25,734 nucleotides of DNA from Chitinophagales bacterium (GTDB lineage: Bacteria > Bacteroidota > Bacteroidia > Chitinophagales > JADIYW01): positions 1 through 25,734 of the forward strand of contig JACJXS010000003.1 of assembly GCA_020636545.1 (NCBI GenBank), read 5' to 3'. Within the stretch, counting starts at the first letter, position 1, and each line of letters begins with the position of its first letter. Both the position numbers and the translations under genes were made by a program. The notes below the pieces were generated by a model. The model saw nothing but the letters and a program-made list of their open reading frames with translations, was not told the DNA's origin and did no database searches. Of the stretch, positions 14,671 to 22,275 are shown piece after piece.

Positions 14671-16815
14671 ATGGATTTATTTAGTCATATTCAACCTGAT
14701 ATTAGTACAATCACACAAACTGCACTTCAAAAAATTGGACAATTTATACCAGAAAATGAAGTAGAACATTATTGTAATGACTTAAAATCAATCATTAATT
14801 ATTACGACAAAAAATATTATGTCGATGCAGATTCGCCTATCAGTGATTATGATTATGACATCTTATTTAAGCAACTCAAAGAATTAGAAGAAGCATATCC
14901 AAATTTGATTACTGCTGATTCTCCAACACAACGTGTTGCAAAAGGATTAAATGAAACTTTTCAAACTGTTCAACATCTAGTACCAATGATGAGTTTGGAA
15001 AATTCATATAACATTCAAGATTTAAGAGAATTTGAAAGAAAAGTAAAAGAATCGGTTGCTACTAACGAAAAAATTGAATATATCTGTGAGCCAAAATTTG
15101 ATGGTTCATCTATTGCTCTAGTTTATGAAAACAATCAACTAGTACGTGCAGCCACACGTGGAAACGGCATTGAAGGCGATGATATCACACCAAATGCAAA
15201 AGCAATAAAATCGATTCCTTTAAAAGCAAATTTTTCACAATTTGGAATTCATAAAATTGAAATTCGTGGAGAAGTGGTGATGCAGCTTGCTGTTTTGGAG
15301 CAATTGAATAAAGAACGCTTAGAACAAAATATAATTCTAAAAAATGAAAATAAAAAAGAATTAGAACTATTTAAGAATGCAAGAAATACCGCAGCTGGAA
15401 GCTTACGCTTAAAAGACAGTGCAGAAGTTGCTGCTCGGAAATTAGATGCTATTTTGTATCAAATTGGGTATGCGGAAGACAAAAATGGAAACAATATTAC
15501 ATTTTCTGAAATTTTCAAATCTCACGATGACAACTTAAAATTATTAAGTGATTTGGGCTTCAAAACACCTTTTTTAGACAAAACATTAAGCGAAGATATA
15601 GACCAAATTATGGCAACTTGCTTAGATTGGCAAGATAAAAGAGATAATTACCCAATCGATATTGATGGCATGGTAATCAAAGTAAACAATACCAAATTAC
15701 AACAAATTATCGGCAAAACTTCTCATCATCCAAAATGGGCAACAGCTTTTAAATTTAAGCCAAAACAAGGTTTTTCTACTTTAGAAAATGTTGAATTTCA
15801 GGTGGGCAGAACTGGTCAAATTACTCCAGTAGCAAAAATTACACCAGTGCAATTGATGGGTGTTGAAATTAGCTCTATTTCTCTTCACAATGAAGATTTT
15901 ATTATTGATAAAGATATTCGCCTTTATGATACAGTAATTGTCGAAAGAGCGGGTGATGTAATTCCATATATTGTTGGGAGTTTGCCAGAAAAAAGAAATG
16001 GAAAAGAAACAAAAATAGAGTTTCCTAAAAATTGTCCTTCGTGTGCACATCTTTTGTATAAAAATTTAGAGGAAAGTGCTTGGCGTTGTATTAATACAAA
16101 TTGTCCTGCACAATTAGAAGAACATTTAATACATTTTGTATCCAAAGAAGCGATGAATATATTCGGTTTTGGAGAAGAGAATGTTAGAACTTTTTTAAAA
16201 GAAAATCTAATTTCTAATATCGCTTCTATTTATAAAATTGATTATGAAAAAGTGGCACAATTAGAGGGATGGAAAGTCAAATCTATACAAAATCTAAAGG
16301 AAGGCATTGAGCAATCTAAACAAAATGAAAATTGGAGATTGTTGGTTGGCTTAGGTATTCGACATATTGGAACAACTACTGCCAAAATGTTGGCAAAGCA
16401 AGTGGCTCATTTATTAGATTATGCAAATTGGAATACAGAACAATTTATGCAACTAGAAGATGTTGGACCTAAAGTTGCCTTATCTCTTCAAGCTTTTTTC
16501 TCTGACGAGAGTAATATTGAATTATTGAAAGAATTAGAAGTACTTGGTTTAAATTTAAAACGTACAGAACAAGTATTACATTCAGAAAAATTAGCTGGAA
16601 AAACATTTTTGTTTACTGGAACTTTAACGCAATTTTCGAGAGATGAAGCCAAAATTTTAGTAGAGAATAATGGAGGCAAAAATCTGAGTGCTGTAAGTGC
16701 AAACTTAAATTATTTAGTAGCTGGAGAAAAAGCTGGAAGTAAATTAACCAAAGCTCAAAAAATTGAAAGTATTCAAATTATTGATGAGTTTGAATTTTTA
16801 AAAATGATTGAATGA
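14671..16815 (+). CDS. ligA: NAD+-dependent DNA ligase
   Basis: This 714-residue protein seals nicks in DNA during replication and repair using NAD+. In order: domain Ia with YDKKYYVDADSPISDYDYD at about 50-70, the nucleotidyltransferase domain with KFDG at 142-145 (adenylated Lys142), then TRGNGIEGDDIT, an OB domain (VGRTGQITPVAKI) and ERAGDVIPY. A four-Cys zinc finger (CPSC...CINTNC), HhH repeats (LVGLGIRHIGTTTA) and a C-terminal BRCT domain (KTFLFTGTL...) complete it. The N-terminus carries about 40 residues before the domain Ia helix, somewhat longer than in most LigA proteins. The stop overlaps the next start (ATGA). Confidence 0.97.
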   Translation: MDLFSHIQPDISTITQTALQKIGQFIPENEVEHYCNDLKSIINYYDKKYYVDADSPISDYDYDILFKQLKELEEAYPNLITADSPTQRVAKGLNETFQTVQHLVPMMSLENSYNIQDLREFERKVKESVATNEKIEYICEPKFDGSSIALVYENNQLVRAATRGNGIEGDDITPNAKAIKSIPLKANFSQFGIHKIEIRGEVVMQLAVLEQLNKERLEQNIILKNENKKELELFKNARNTAAGSLRLKDSAEVAARKLDAILYQIGYAEDKNGNNITFSEIFKSHDDNLKLLSDLGFKTPFLDKTLSEDIDQIMATCLDWQDKRDNYPIDIDGMVIKVNNTKLQQIIGKTSHHPKWATAFKFKPKQGFSTLENVEFQVGRTGQITPVAKITPVQLMGVEISSISLHNEDFIIDKDIRLYDTVIVERAGDVIPYIVGSLPEKRNGKETKIEFPKNCPSCAHLLYKNLEESAWRCINTNCPAQLEEHLIHFVSKEAMNIFGFGEENVRTFLKENLISNIASIYKIDYEKVAQLEGWKVKSIQNLKEGIEQSKQNENWRLLVGLGIRHIGTTTAKMLAKQVAHLLDYANWNTEQFMQLEDVGPKVALSLQAFFSDESNIELLKELEVLGLNLKRTEQVLHSEKLAGKTFLFTGTLTQFSRDEAKILVENNGGKNLSAVSANLNYLVAGEKAGSKLTKAQKIESIQIIDEFEFLKMIE

Positions 16816-17216
16816 AAACAAGCGTTTTAGATATATTTATTGCTAGATTTTATCCGCAAACAAAAGATAAAATTAATGATTTAATTGCAGATTCAATTCT
16901 GCTGAAAAAACTAACAGACGCAGCCTACACAAAGCTAGAATCTTCGATTCAATATTATGCAGATATCTCTGAGCAAATAAAATATGTCATACTTATTCTG
17001 AATGATTGGGCAAATAAAAACTATACAGACATCAATGAAAAGAAAATTATTTTAGGCATTTTAGTCTTATTGTATTTTGTAAGTCCAATTGATTTAATAC
17101 CTGATTTTATTCCTTTTCTAGGCAAAAAAGATGATCTATTTTTACTCAAAAAAGTGAGCAAAGGTTTAGATGAAGAAATACTGAAATACAAGGAATGGAG
17201 AAAGACAAATAAATAG
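16812..17216 (+). CDS. YkvA-type DUF1232 membrane-associated protein
   Basis: This 134-residue protein has one hydrophobic segment at about 75-92. Within it lies the DUF1232 signature LVLLYFVSPIDLIPDFIPFLG, which contains the SPIDLIPD core of the YkvA family. An Asp-Asp pair and a charged helix follow. The function of the family is unknown. The start overlaps the ligA stop by 4 bp, indicating translational coupling, though DUF1232 genes are found beside many different genes. Its stop is separated by a single base from the stop of convergent miaB. Confidence 0.88.
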   Translation: MKTSVLDIFIARFYPQTKDKINDLIADSILLKKLTDAAYTKLESSIQYYADISEQIKYVILILNDWANKNYTDINEKKIILGILVLLYFVSPIDLIPDFIPFLGKKDDLFLLKKVSKGLDEEILKYKEWRKTNK

Positions 17217-17217
17217 T

Positions 17218-18660
17218 CTAAACAATCTTCCCAATTAAAGTACCTTGCGTTATCGATTCAACTAAAACATTGACATAATCTCCAATTTTTGCATTGCCTC
17301 TTGGAAAAACTATCATCTTGTTTTGTGAGTTACGACCACTAAAATCTTCGGTACTTTTCTTAGATGTCTTTTCAATTAAAACTTTATATATTTTGCCAAT
17401 ATCTTTTCGATTATTTTCGACAGATAATTGATTTTGTTTATCTATTATTTCTTGTAATCTTCTTTTTTTCACGGACTCTTCAACATCATCAGGATATTTC
17501 CTTGCTGCTAAAGTTCCAGGTCTTTCAGAATAATAAAACATATAGCTATAATCGTAGCGTACATAATCCATCATAGATAAAGTATCTTGATGTTCGGCTT
17601 CCGTTTCTCCACAAAAACCAGCAATCATATCAGAAGATAACCCACAATCAGGAATTATTCTTTTTATGGCATCTACTCTATTGATATACCAATCTCGATC
17701 GTAAGTTCGATTCATTCTTTTTAAGCAAGAACTGCTACCACTCTGAACTGGCAAATGTATATACTTACAAATATTTTCATATTTTGCAATGGCATACAAC
17801 ACGTCATCTGTAATATCTTTAGGATGCGAAGTGGAAAAACGGACACGTAGTTCAGGATTAACCAAAGCCACTTTCTCTAATAATTGAGCAAAATTAACTA
17901 AAACCTCAGCTTCTTTATCATCATTTTTACCTTCGCCTCTCCAAGCATAAGAATCTACATTTTGACCTAATAAAGTTACTTCTTTATAACCTCTTTTAAA
18001 TAAATCTTTGACTTCAGCAACGATAGACTCTGGGTCTCGGCTACGTTCTCTACCACGAGTAAAAGGCACTACGCAAAATGAACACATATTATCACAACCA
18101 CGCATAATAGAAATAAAAGCAGTAACGCCATTTTTATCTAATCGAACTGGCGAAATATCAGCATAAGTTTCTTCTCTACTTAATAAAACATTCACTGCTT
18201 TTTGTCCACCTTCCGCTTCAGCAATCAACTCAGGTAATGAGCGATAAGCATCTGGTCCAACAACAATATCTACTAACTTTTCTTCTTCTAATAATTTAGA
18301 TTTCAAACGTTCTGCCATACAACCCAACATACCAATCATCATGCCTGGCTTTTGTTCTTTTAACTCATTGATAGATTGCAAACGTTTTCTTACGGTTTGT
18401 TCTGCTTTATCTCGAACAGCACAAGTATTTAATAAAATCAAATCGGATTTAAAAATATCAGCAGTCAATGAATAACCTTGATTTGCCAAAATAGAAGCGA
18501 CAATTTCACTATCAGAAAAATTCATCTGACAACCATAACTTTCAATATAAAAATACTTATCATTTTTAAATTCAGTTGCCTCCAATTCTATATTTAAAGC
18601 CTCCCCTTGTCGAGACTCATCATGTTGTTTATTTTTTACATAATCTAAAAGCTCATCCAT
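17218..18660 (-). CDS. miaB: tRNA-2-methylthio-N6-dimethylallyladenosine synthase
   Basis: This 480-residue radical-SAM methylthiotransferase adds the 2-methylthio group to i6A37 of tRNAs reading UNN codons. The N-terminal UPF0004 domain has its three cluster cysteines in YGCQMN (Cys44), NTCAVRD (Cys80) and GMLGCMAERLK. The radical-SAM CxxxCxxC is at Cys189, Cys193 and Cys196 in RGCDNMCSFCVVPFTRGRE. A TRAM domain (about 415-478) ends the protein, including FSGRNSQNKMIVFP. An N-terminal extension of about 35 residues precedes the first domain, common in Bacteroidota MiaB. A good promoter lies just upstream. Confidence 0.96.
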   Translation of the reverse strand: MDELLDYVKNKQHDESRQGEALNIELEATEFKNDKYFYIESYGCQMNFSDSEIVASILANQGYSLTADIFKSDLILLNTCAVRDKAEQTVRKRLQSINELKEQKPGMMIGMLGCMAERLKSKLLEEEKLVDIVVGPDAYRSLPELIAEAEGGQKAVNVLLSREETYADISPVRLDKNGVTAFISIMRGCDNMCSFCVVPFTRGRERSRDPESIVAEVKDLFKRGYKEVTLLGQNVDSYAWRGEGKNDDKEAEVLVNFAQLLEKVALVNPELRVRFSTSHPKDITDDVLYAIAKYENICKYIHLPVQSGSSSCLKRMNRTYDRDWYINRVDAIKRIIPDCGLSSDMIAGFCGETEAEHQDTLSMMDYVRYDYSYMFYYSERPGTLAARKYPDDVEESVKKRRLQEIIDKQNQLSVENNRKDIGKIYKVLIEKTSKKSTEDFSGRNSQNKMIVFPRGNAKIGDYVNVLVESITQGTLIGKIV

Positions 18661-18682
18661 AAAATCCTTCTATTTTCTGTCG

Positions 18683-18714
18683 CAAAGTTACTAAAATCAG
18701 TACAAACTTTCAAA
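18683..18714 (-). promoter_or_regulatory. Promoter of miaB
   Basis: On the minus strand TTTG (18714-18711) is followed after 20 bp by TAACTTTG (18690-18683), matching both parts of the Bacteroidota consensus at the ideal spacing. The box ends 22 bp before the miaB start. Confidence 0.7.
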
Positions 18715-18753
18715 TCAACAACTCTAAAGCAAATTTAGTCTTTCAAAAAGCAT

Positions 18754-18761
18754 TATATTTG
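18754..18761 (+). promoter_or_regulatory. -7 box of the DUF6427-like gene
   Basis: TATATTTG is an exact TAnnTTTG match ending 19 bp before the GTG start at 18781. No -33 TTG is evident. It forms a divergent promoter pair with miaB. Confidence 0.5.
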
Positions 18762-18780
18762 TACTAAATTCAATTTATTT

Positions 18781-19746
18781 GTGCTTAAATACCTAAAGTC
18801 CACTCAATTTTCAGCATTTTTATTGCTTGGAATTATATATTTAATTCTAAAACTTCCTCTTTTAATTCACTTAGAGCAAGAACCTATTATTATTCAATCT
18901 TTTTCAGCTGTTTCGCCATATATATTTCTTGAAAATACATTTTGGTCATTTATTATTGCTCAAATTATTATTATCGTCCAAGCAATTTGGATAAATTTTC
19001 TATTTAGTGAATCGACATTTGTTCGAGCAAAAACTATAATTCCAGCATATCTATTTATAATTCTAAATGCCACAATAATAAGTTATAACTATTTAAACAT
19101 TTATCACTTAATTTTTACAATTTTACTTGGGCTGTATCAAATATTCCTCAAAATCAGTTTTAAAGAACAAGCAAAATCTGATATCTTTAATGTTGGTGTT
19201 TTATTTGGCTTCTTGATAATACTTTTCCCAAATAGCATCCTACTTACACCCATTTTGATGTTGATTACTTATTTTCTTAAACCTTTAAAACTCATAGAAA
19301 TATTTCTTGTACTCATAGGGATTTTATGCATTCCTTACTTTTATTTCTCAATAATGTATTTGATGGAAATAAAACTAGTTTTACCTTTTGATTTCTATTT
19401 TTATCTACCTACAATTTTTAACGGAGATACACCCACACAAATTATTTTATTACTTATTGCTATTGGTTCAATAATCAGTATTTGGGGAATGTTCGGCATC
19501 AAGCAATCAACAGAAAATAGAGTAAAACGAAATGTTGATATGCTCTATTTATTAAGTATTGGTTTATTATTGGTAATTATTTTTAGTACTTACTATTTTC
19601 CAGATACCACATTACTCATTTTTCTTCCTTCAACTTTATTTTTAAGTATTTTTTTACATAGAATAAAAAAACAACGAATAACTGAAATCTTTAATTTATT
19701 TTTGCTTTTTAGTATAATAACTTACACTTTTCACAAATATTTTTAA
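18781..19746 (+). CDS. DUF6427-like multipass membrane protein
   Basis: This 321-residue protein is almost wholly hydrophobic, with about nine or ten transmembrane helices. It has the layout of the Bacteroidota DUF6427 family: a first helix after a KYLKSTQF-like start, a LKLPLLI turn, IFNVGVLFGFLIILFPNS in mid-protein and a helical C-terminal half. No catalytic motif is seen and the function is unknown. The start is GTG (18781); no ATG is available nearby upstream. The family call is from memory of its pattern, and other polytopic families cannot be excluded. It is divergent from miaB and probably monocistronic. Confidence 0.75.
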   Translation: MLKYLKSTQFSAFLLLGIIYLILKLPLLIHLEQEPIIIQSFSAVSPYIFLENTFWSFIIAQIIIIVQAIWINFLFSESTFVRAKTIIPAYLFIILNATIISYNYLNIYHLIFTILLGLYQIFLKISFKEQAKSDIFNVGVLFGFLIILFPNSILLTPILMLITYFLKPLKLIEIFLVLIGILCIPYFYFSIMYLMEIKLVLPFDFYFYLPTIFNGDTPTQIILLLIAIGSIISIWGMFGIKQSTENRVKRNVDMLYLLSIGLLLVIIFSTYYFPDTTLLIFLPSTLFLSIFLHRIKKQRITEIFNLFLLFSIITYTFHKYF

Positions 19747-19947
19747 TATTTTTTTTTCAAAAATCACAAATTCCATAAAATATCTATAAAATAATTAAAA
19801 ATATCTAATAAAAGTAATATTTTCTATTATTATCTAAGTTTTACGACACATTTATTAAATAAAAAAAAATTAAACGACACGTCTATCTTTTTTTCCAATA
19901 TTGTATTTTTATAGGAACAACTATTCAAATCACCTAAATAAAAAAAG
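19747..19947 (+). promoter_or_regulatory. gdhA upstream region with paired ACGACAC repeats
   Basis: This AT-rich 201-bp gap carries two copies of ACGACAC at 19843-19849 and 19874-19880, exactly 31 bp apart start to start (three helical turns). A -7-like TATTTTTA follows at 19904-19911. The repeats stand out in otherwise near-pure A/T sequence and could be regulator sites for gdhA; this is inference. Confidence 0.4.
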
Positions 19948-21297
19948 ATGGAAGAAACTCTAGAAATCACCAATGACTTTGTATCCAGTATATCATTAAG
20001 ACATGCTAACGAACCTGAATTCTTACAAGCCGTTTTTGAAGTTTCAGAAGATTTAATTCCATATATAGAAAAAAATCCTGAATACACTAAACACAAAATC
20101 CTAGAGTGTATGACAGAACCTGAGCGTGCTATAATTTTCAGAGTTCCTTGGATAAATGATAAAGGAGAAATTGAAATCAATCGTGGATATAGAATACAAA
20201 TGAATAGTGCTATTGGACCATACAAGGGAGGTTTACGCTTTCATCCATCTGTAAATTTAAGTATTCTAAAATTTTTAGCTTTTGAACAAATTTTAAAAAA
20301 CAGCCTTACAGGTTTGCCAATGGGAGGCGGAAAAGGCGGTAGTGATTTTGATCCAAAAGGAAAAAGTGAGGCTGAAATTATGAAATTCTGCCAAAGTTTT
20401 ATGACAGAATTATCAAAATATATCGGTCCAAATACAGATGTTCCAGCTGGAGATATTGGTGTTGGTGGAAGAGAAATCGGTTATTTATTTGGACAATACA
20501 GAAGACTAAGAGGTGAATTTTCTGGGGTACTTACTGGAAAAGGTTTAGAGTTTGGAGGGAGCCTTATCCGACCGGAAGCTACAGGATATGGATTGGTTTA
20601 TTTTGTTGAAGAGATGTTACAACACAAAGGCGATTCATTAAAAGGCAAGCAAGTTGTAGTTTCAGGCTCAGGAAATGTGGCACAATACACTATCCAAAAA
20701 TGTTTAGAAATGGGTGCTAAGGTATTAACAGCATCAGATTCAGAAGGCTATATTTATGACCCAGCAGGAATTGATGAAGAGAAATTAGCATTTATCTATG
20801 AATTGAAAAATGTAAAAAGAGGCAGAATCAAGGAGTATGCTAAAAAATATGGTTGTGATTTTGTTGCTAATGAAAAACCTTGGAGTGTAAAATGCGACGT
20901 AGCATTACCATGTGCCACACAAAATGAATTAGATGAAAACGGAGCAATGGAACTCGTAAAAAATGGTTGCCATATTGTTGGAGAAGGTGCAAATATGCCA
21001 AGTACGCCTGGTGCCATCACTGTTTTTCAAGATAATAGAGTACTTTATGCTCCAGGAAAAGCTGCAAATGCTGGTGGTGTTGCAGTAAGTGGTTTAGAAA
21101 TGTCCCAAAACTCAATGCGTTATAATTGGACAAGAGAAGAAGTTGATGCTAAACTAAAATGGATAATGCAAAATATTCATAAGACATGTGTAAAATTTGG
21201 TTGTGAAGAAGATGGATTTATCAATTACAAAAAGGGTGCAAATATCGGTGGCTTTGTAAAAGTAGCTGAAGCGATGTTAGCTCAAGGATTAGTATAA
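19948..21297 (+). CDS. gdhA: NADP-specific glutamate dehydrogenase
   Basis: This 449-residue enzyme aminates 2-oxoglutarate to glutamate with NADPH and ammonia in the cytoplasm. Motifs include YRIQMNSAIGPYKGGLRFHPSV (substrate binding, split at the glycines), LPMGGGKGGSDFD with Lys129, GPNTDVPAGDIGVGGREIGY with the catalytic Asp, and the nucleotide-binding VVVSGSGNVAQY. The C-terminal ANAGGVAVSGLEMSQNS follows. Length (about 450) and the GGGKGG form mark the hexameric small type. It is monocistronic by position, with a hairpin after it. Confidence 0.97.
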   Translation: MEETLEITNDFVSSISLRHANEPEFLQAVFEVSEDLIPYIEKNPEYTKHKILECMTEPERAIIFRVPWINDKGEIEINRGYRIQMNSAIGPYKGGLRFHPSVNLSILKFLAFEQILKNSLTGLPMGGGKGGSDFDPKGKSEAEIMKFCQSFMTELSKYIGPNTDVPAGDIGVGGREIGYLFGQYRRLRGEFSGVLTGKGLEFGGSLIRPEATGYGLVYFVEEMLQHKGDSLKGKQVVVSGSGNVAQYTIQKCLEMGAKVLTASDSEGYIYDPAGIDEEKLAFIYELKNVKRGRIKEYAKKYGCDFVANEKPWSVKCDVALPCATQNELDENGAMELVKNGCHIVGEGANMPSTPGAITVFQDNRVLYAPGKAANAGGVAVSGLEMSQNSMRYNWTREEVDAKLKWIMQNIHKTCVKFGCEEDGFINYKKGANIGGFVKVAEAMLAQGLV

Positions 21298-21331
21298 AAA
21301 AGAAATAGCAAGAAACATTTAGCTTTAAGAA

Positions 21332-21367
21332 ATTATTCAAGTTTAGTTGAGATTACACTTGAATAAT
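21332..21367 (+). terminator. Possible hairpin terminator of gdhA
   Basis: ATTATTCAAGT and its exact complement ACTTGAATAAT (11 bp) enclose a 14-base loop, 34 bp after the gdhA stop. No clear T-tract follows, so the assignment is tentative. Confidence 0.5.
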
Positions 21368-21428
21368 AGTAATTCTATTCAACACTTGTGCTAAAAATAC
21401 TAGCCCTCGCAAAGACATTAATACATTA

Positions 21429-21992
21429 ATGAATATTGTAAAAACGACAAAAAAATCCATTTTGGCTAAAAACTTTAAGATACAGGAACTCGAAAGCGAC
21501 ATTATAAAACTTATTCTTCTGACTGAATTTGATTTTGAAAGATTATACGAAGTCGCTTCTGACCCATTGATTTGGGAACAACATCCTTCAAGAGACAGAT
21601 ATAAGCGAGAAATATTTGAAAAATATTTTATTGGTGCAAGTTTAAGTAATACAGCTTTTATCATCATTGATAAACTAACAAATAAAGTCATTGGTTCTAC
21701 TCGTTTTTACGACTATAAGCCAGAGAAACCAAGTATCGCAATTGGTTATACTTTTTTGGCAAGATCGTATTGGGGTGGACACTATAATCATTCAGTAAAA
21801 AAAGTACTTTTAGACTACGCATTTGAATTTGTGGACAAAGTATATTTTCATATCGGACCAACTAATATACGCTCTCAAAAAGCCACAATGAAAATAGGAG
21901 CGATAAAGGTAGGCGAATTCAATCTTGATTCTAACGGACAAAAAGTAATGCACTTTGAATATTTAATAGAAAAAAAAGATTGGAGATTCTAG
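21429..21992 (+). CDS. GNAT-family N-acetyltransferase (RimJ/RimL type)
   Basis: The 187-residue protein has the RimJ/RimL-like GNAT pattern: an N-terminal QELESDIIKLILLTEFDFER strand and helix, VIGSTRFYDY (strand 4), IAIGYTFLARSYWGGHYN where the acetyl-CoA pyrophosphate loop lies, and HIGPTNIRSQKATMKIGAIK (helix 4 and strand 6). The usual R/Q-x-x-G-x-G/A signature is replaced by YWGGHYN, as in many members of this subgroup. The N-terminus has about 19 residues beyond the family norm; a TTG at 21462 would give a shorter form starting AKNFKIQ. The substrate is unknown. Confidence 0.85.
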   Translation: MNIVKTTKKSILAKNFKIQELESDIIKLILLTEFDFERLYEVASDPLIWEQHPSRDRYKREIFEKYFIGASLSNTAFIIIDKLTNKVIGSTRFYDYKPEKPSIAIGYTFLARSYWGGHYNHSVKKVLLDYAFEFVDKVYFHIGPTNIRSQKATMKIGAIKVGEFNLDSNGQKVMHFEYLIEKKDWRF

Positions 21993-22042
21993 ACCGCAAG
22001 TGTCTTATTCTGAAATAGGTTTACACATAAAATGCATTAATC

Positions 22043-22207
22043 CCGAATTATGCAATAGGATTCGTTATGAAAGTGAAAATACCAATAAAATAGAAACTTT
22101 TGCGATTGAAACATAGCAATCTCAATGGTATATGAGCAATAATTAGCATAGCGTTATATTTTGCAGGCGTCTTCGATTGTAAATAGAATATCTATTGCAT
22201 AATTCGG
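22043..22207. repeat. Short element bounded by a 16-bp perfect inverted repeat
   Basis: CCGAATTATGCAATAG at 22043-22058 and its exact complement CTATTGCATAATTCGG at 22192-22207 bound a 165-bp segment with no open reading frame. It sits between the GNAT gene and the WG-repeat gene in an otherwise geneless 283-bp gap. Size and ends suggest a MITE-like non-autonomous element or the relic of an insertion sequence. No clear target-site duplication is visible, so a large RNA hairpin remains possible. Confidence 0.55.
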
Positions 22208-22275
22208 AATAATACTAAAGCTTATAGATATTGATTTTTTTAATAAAATTATTTAATTTTATTAAAACAAATAAA

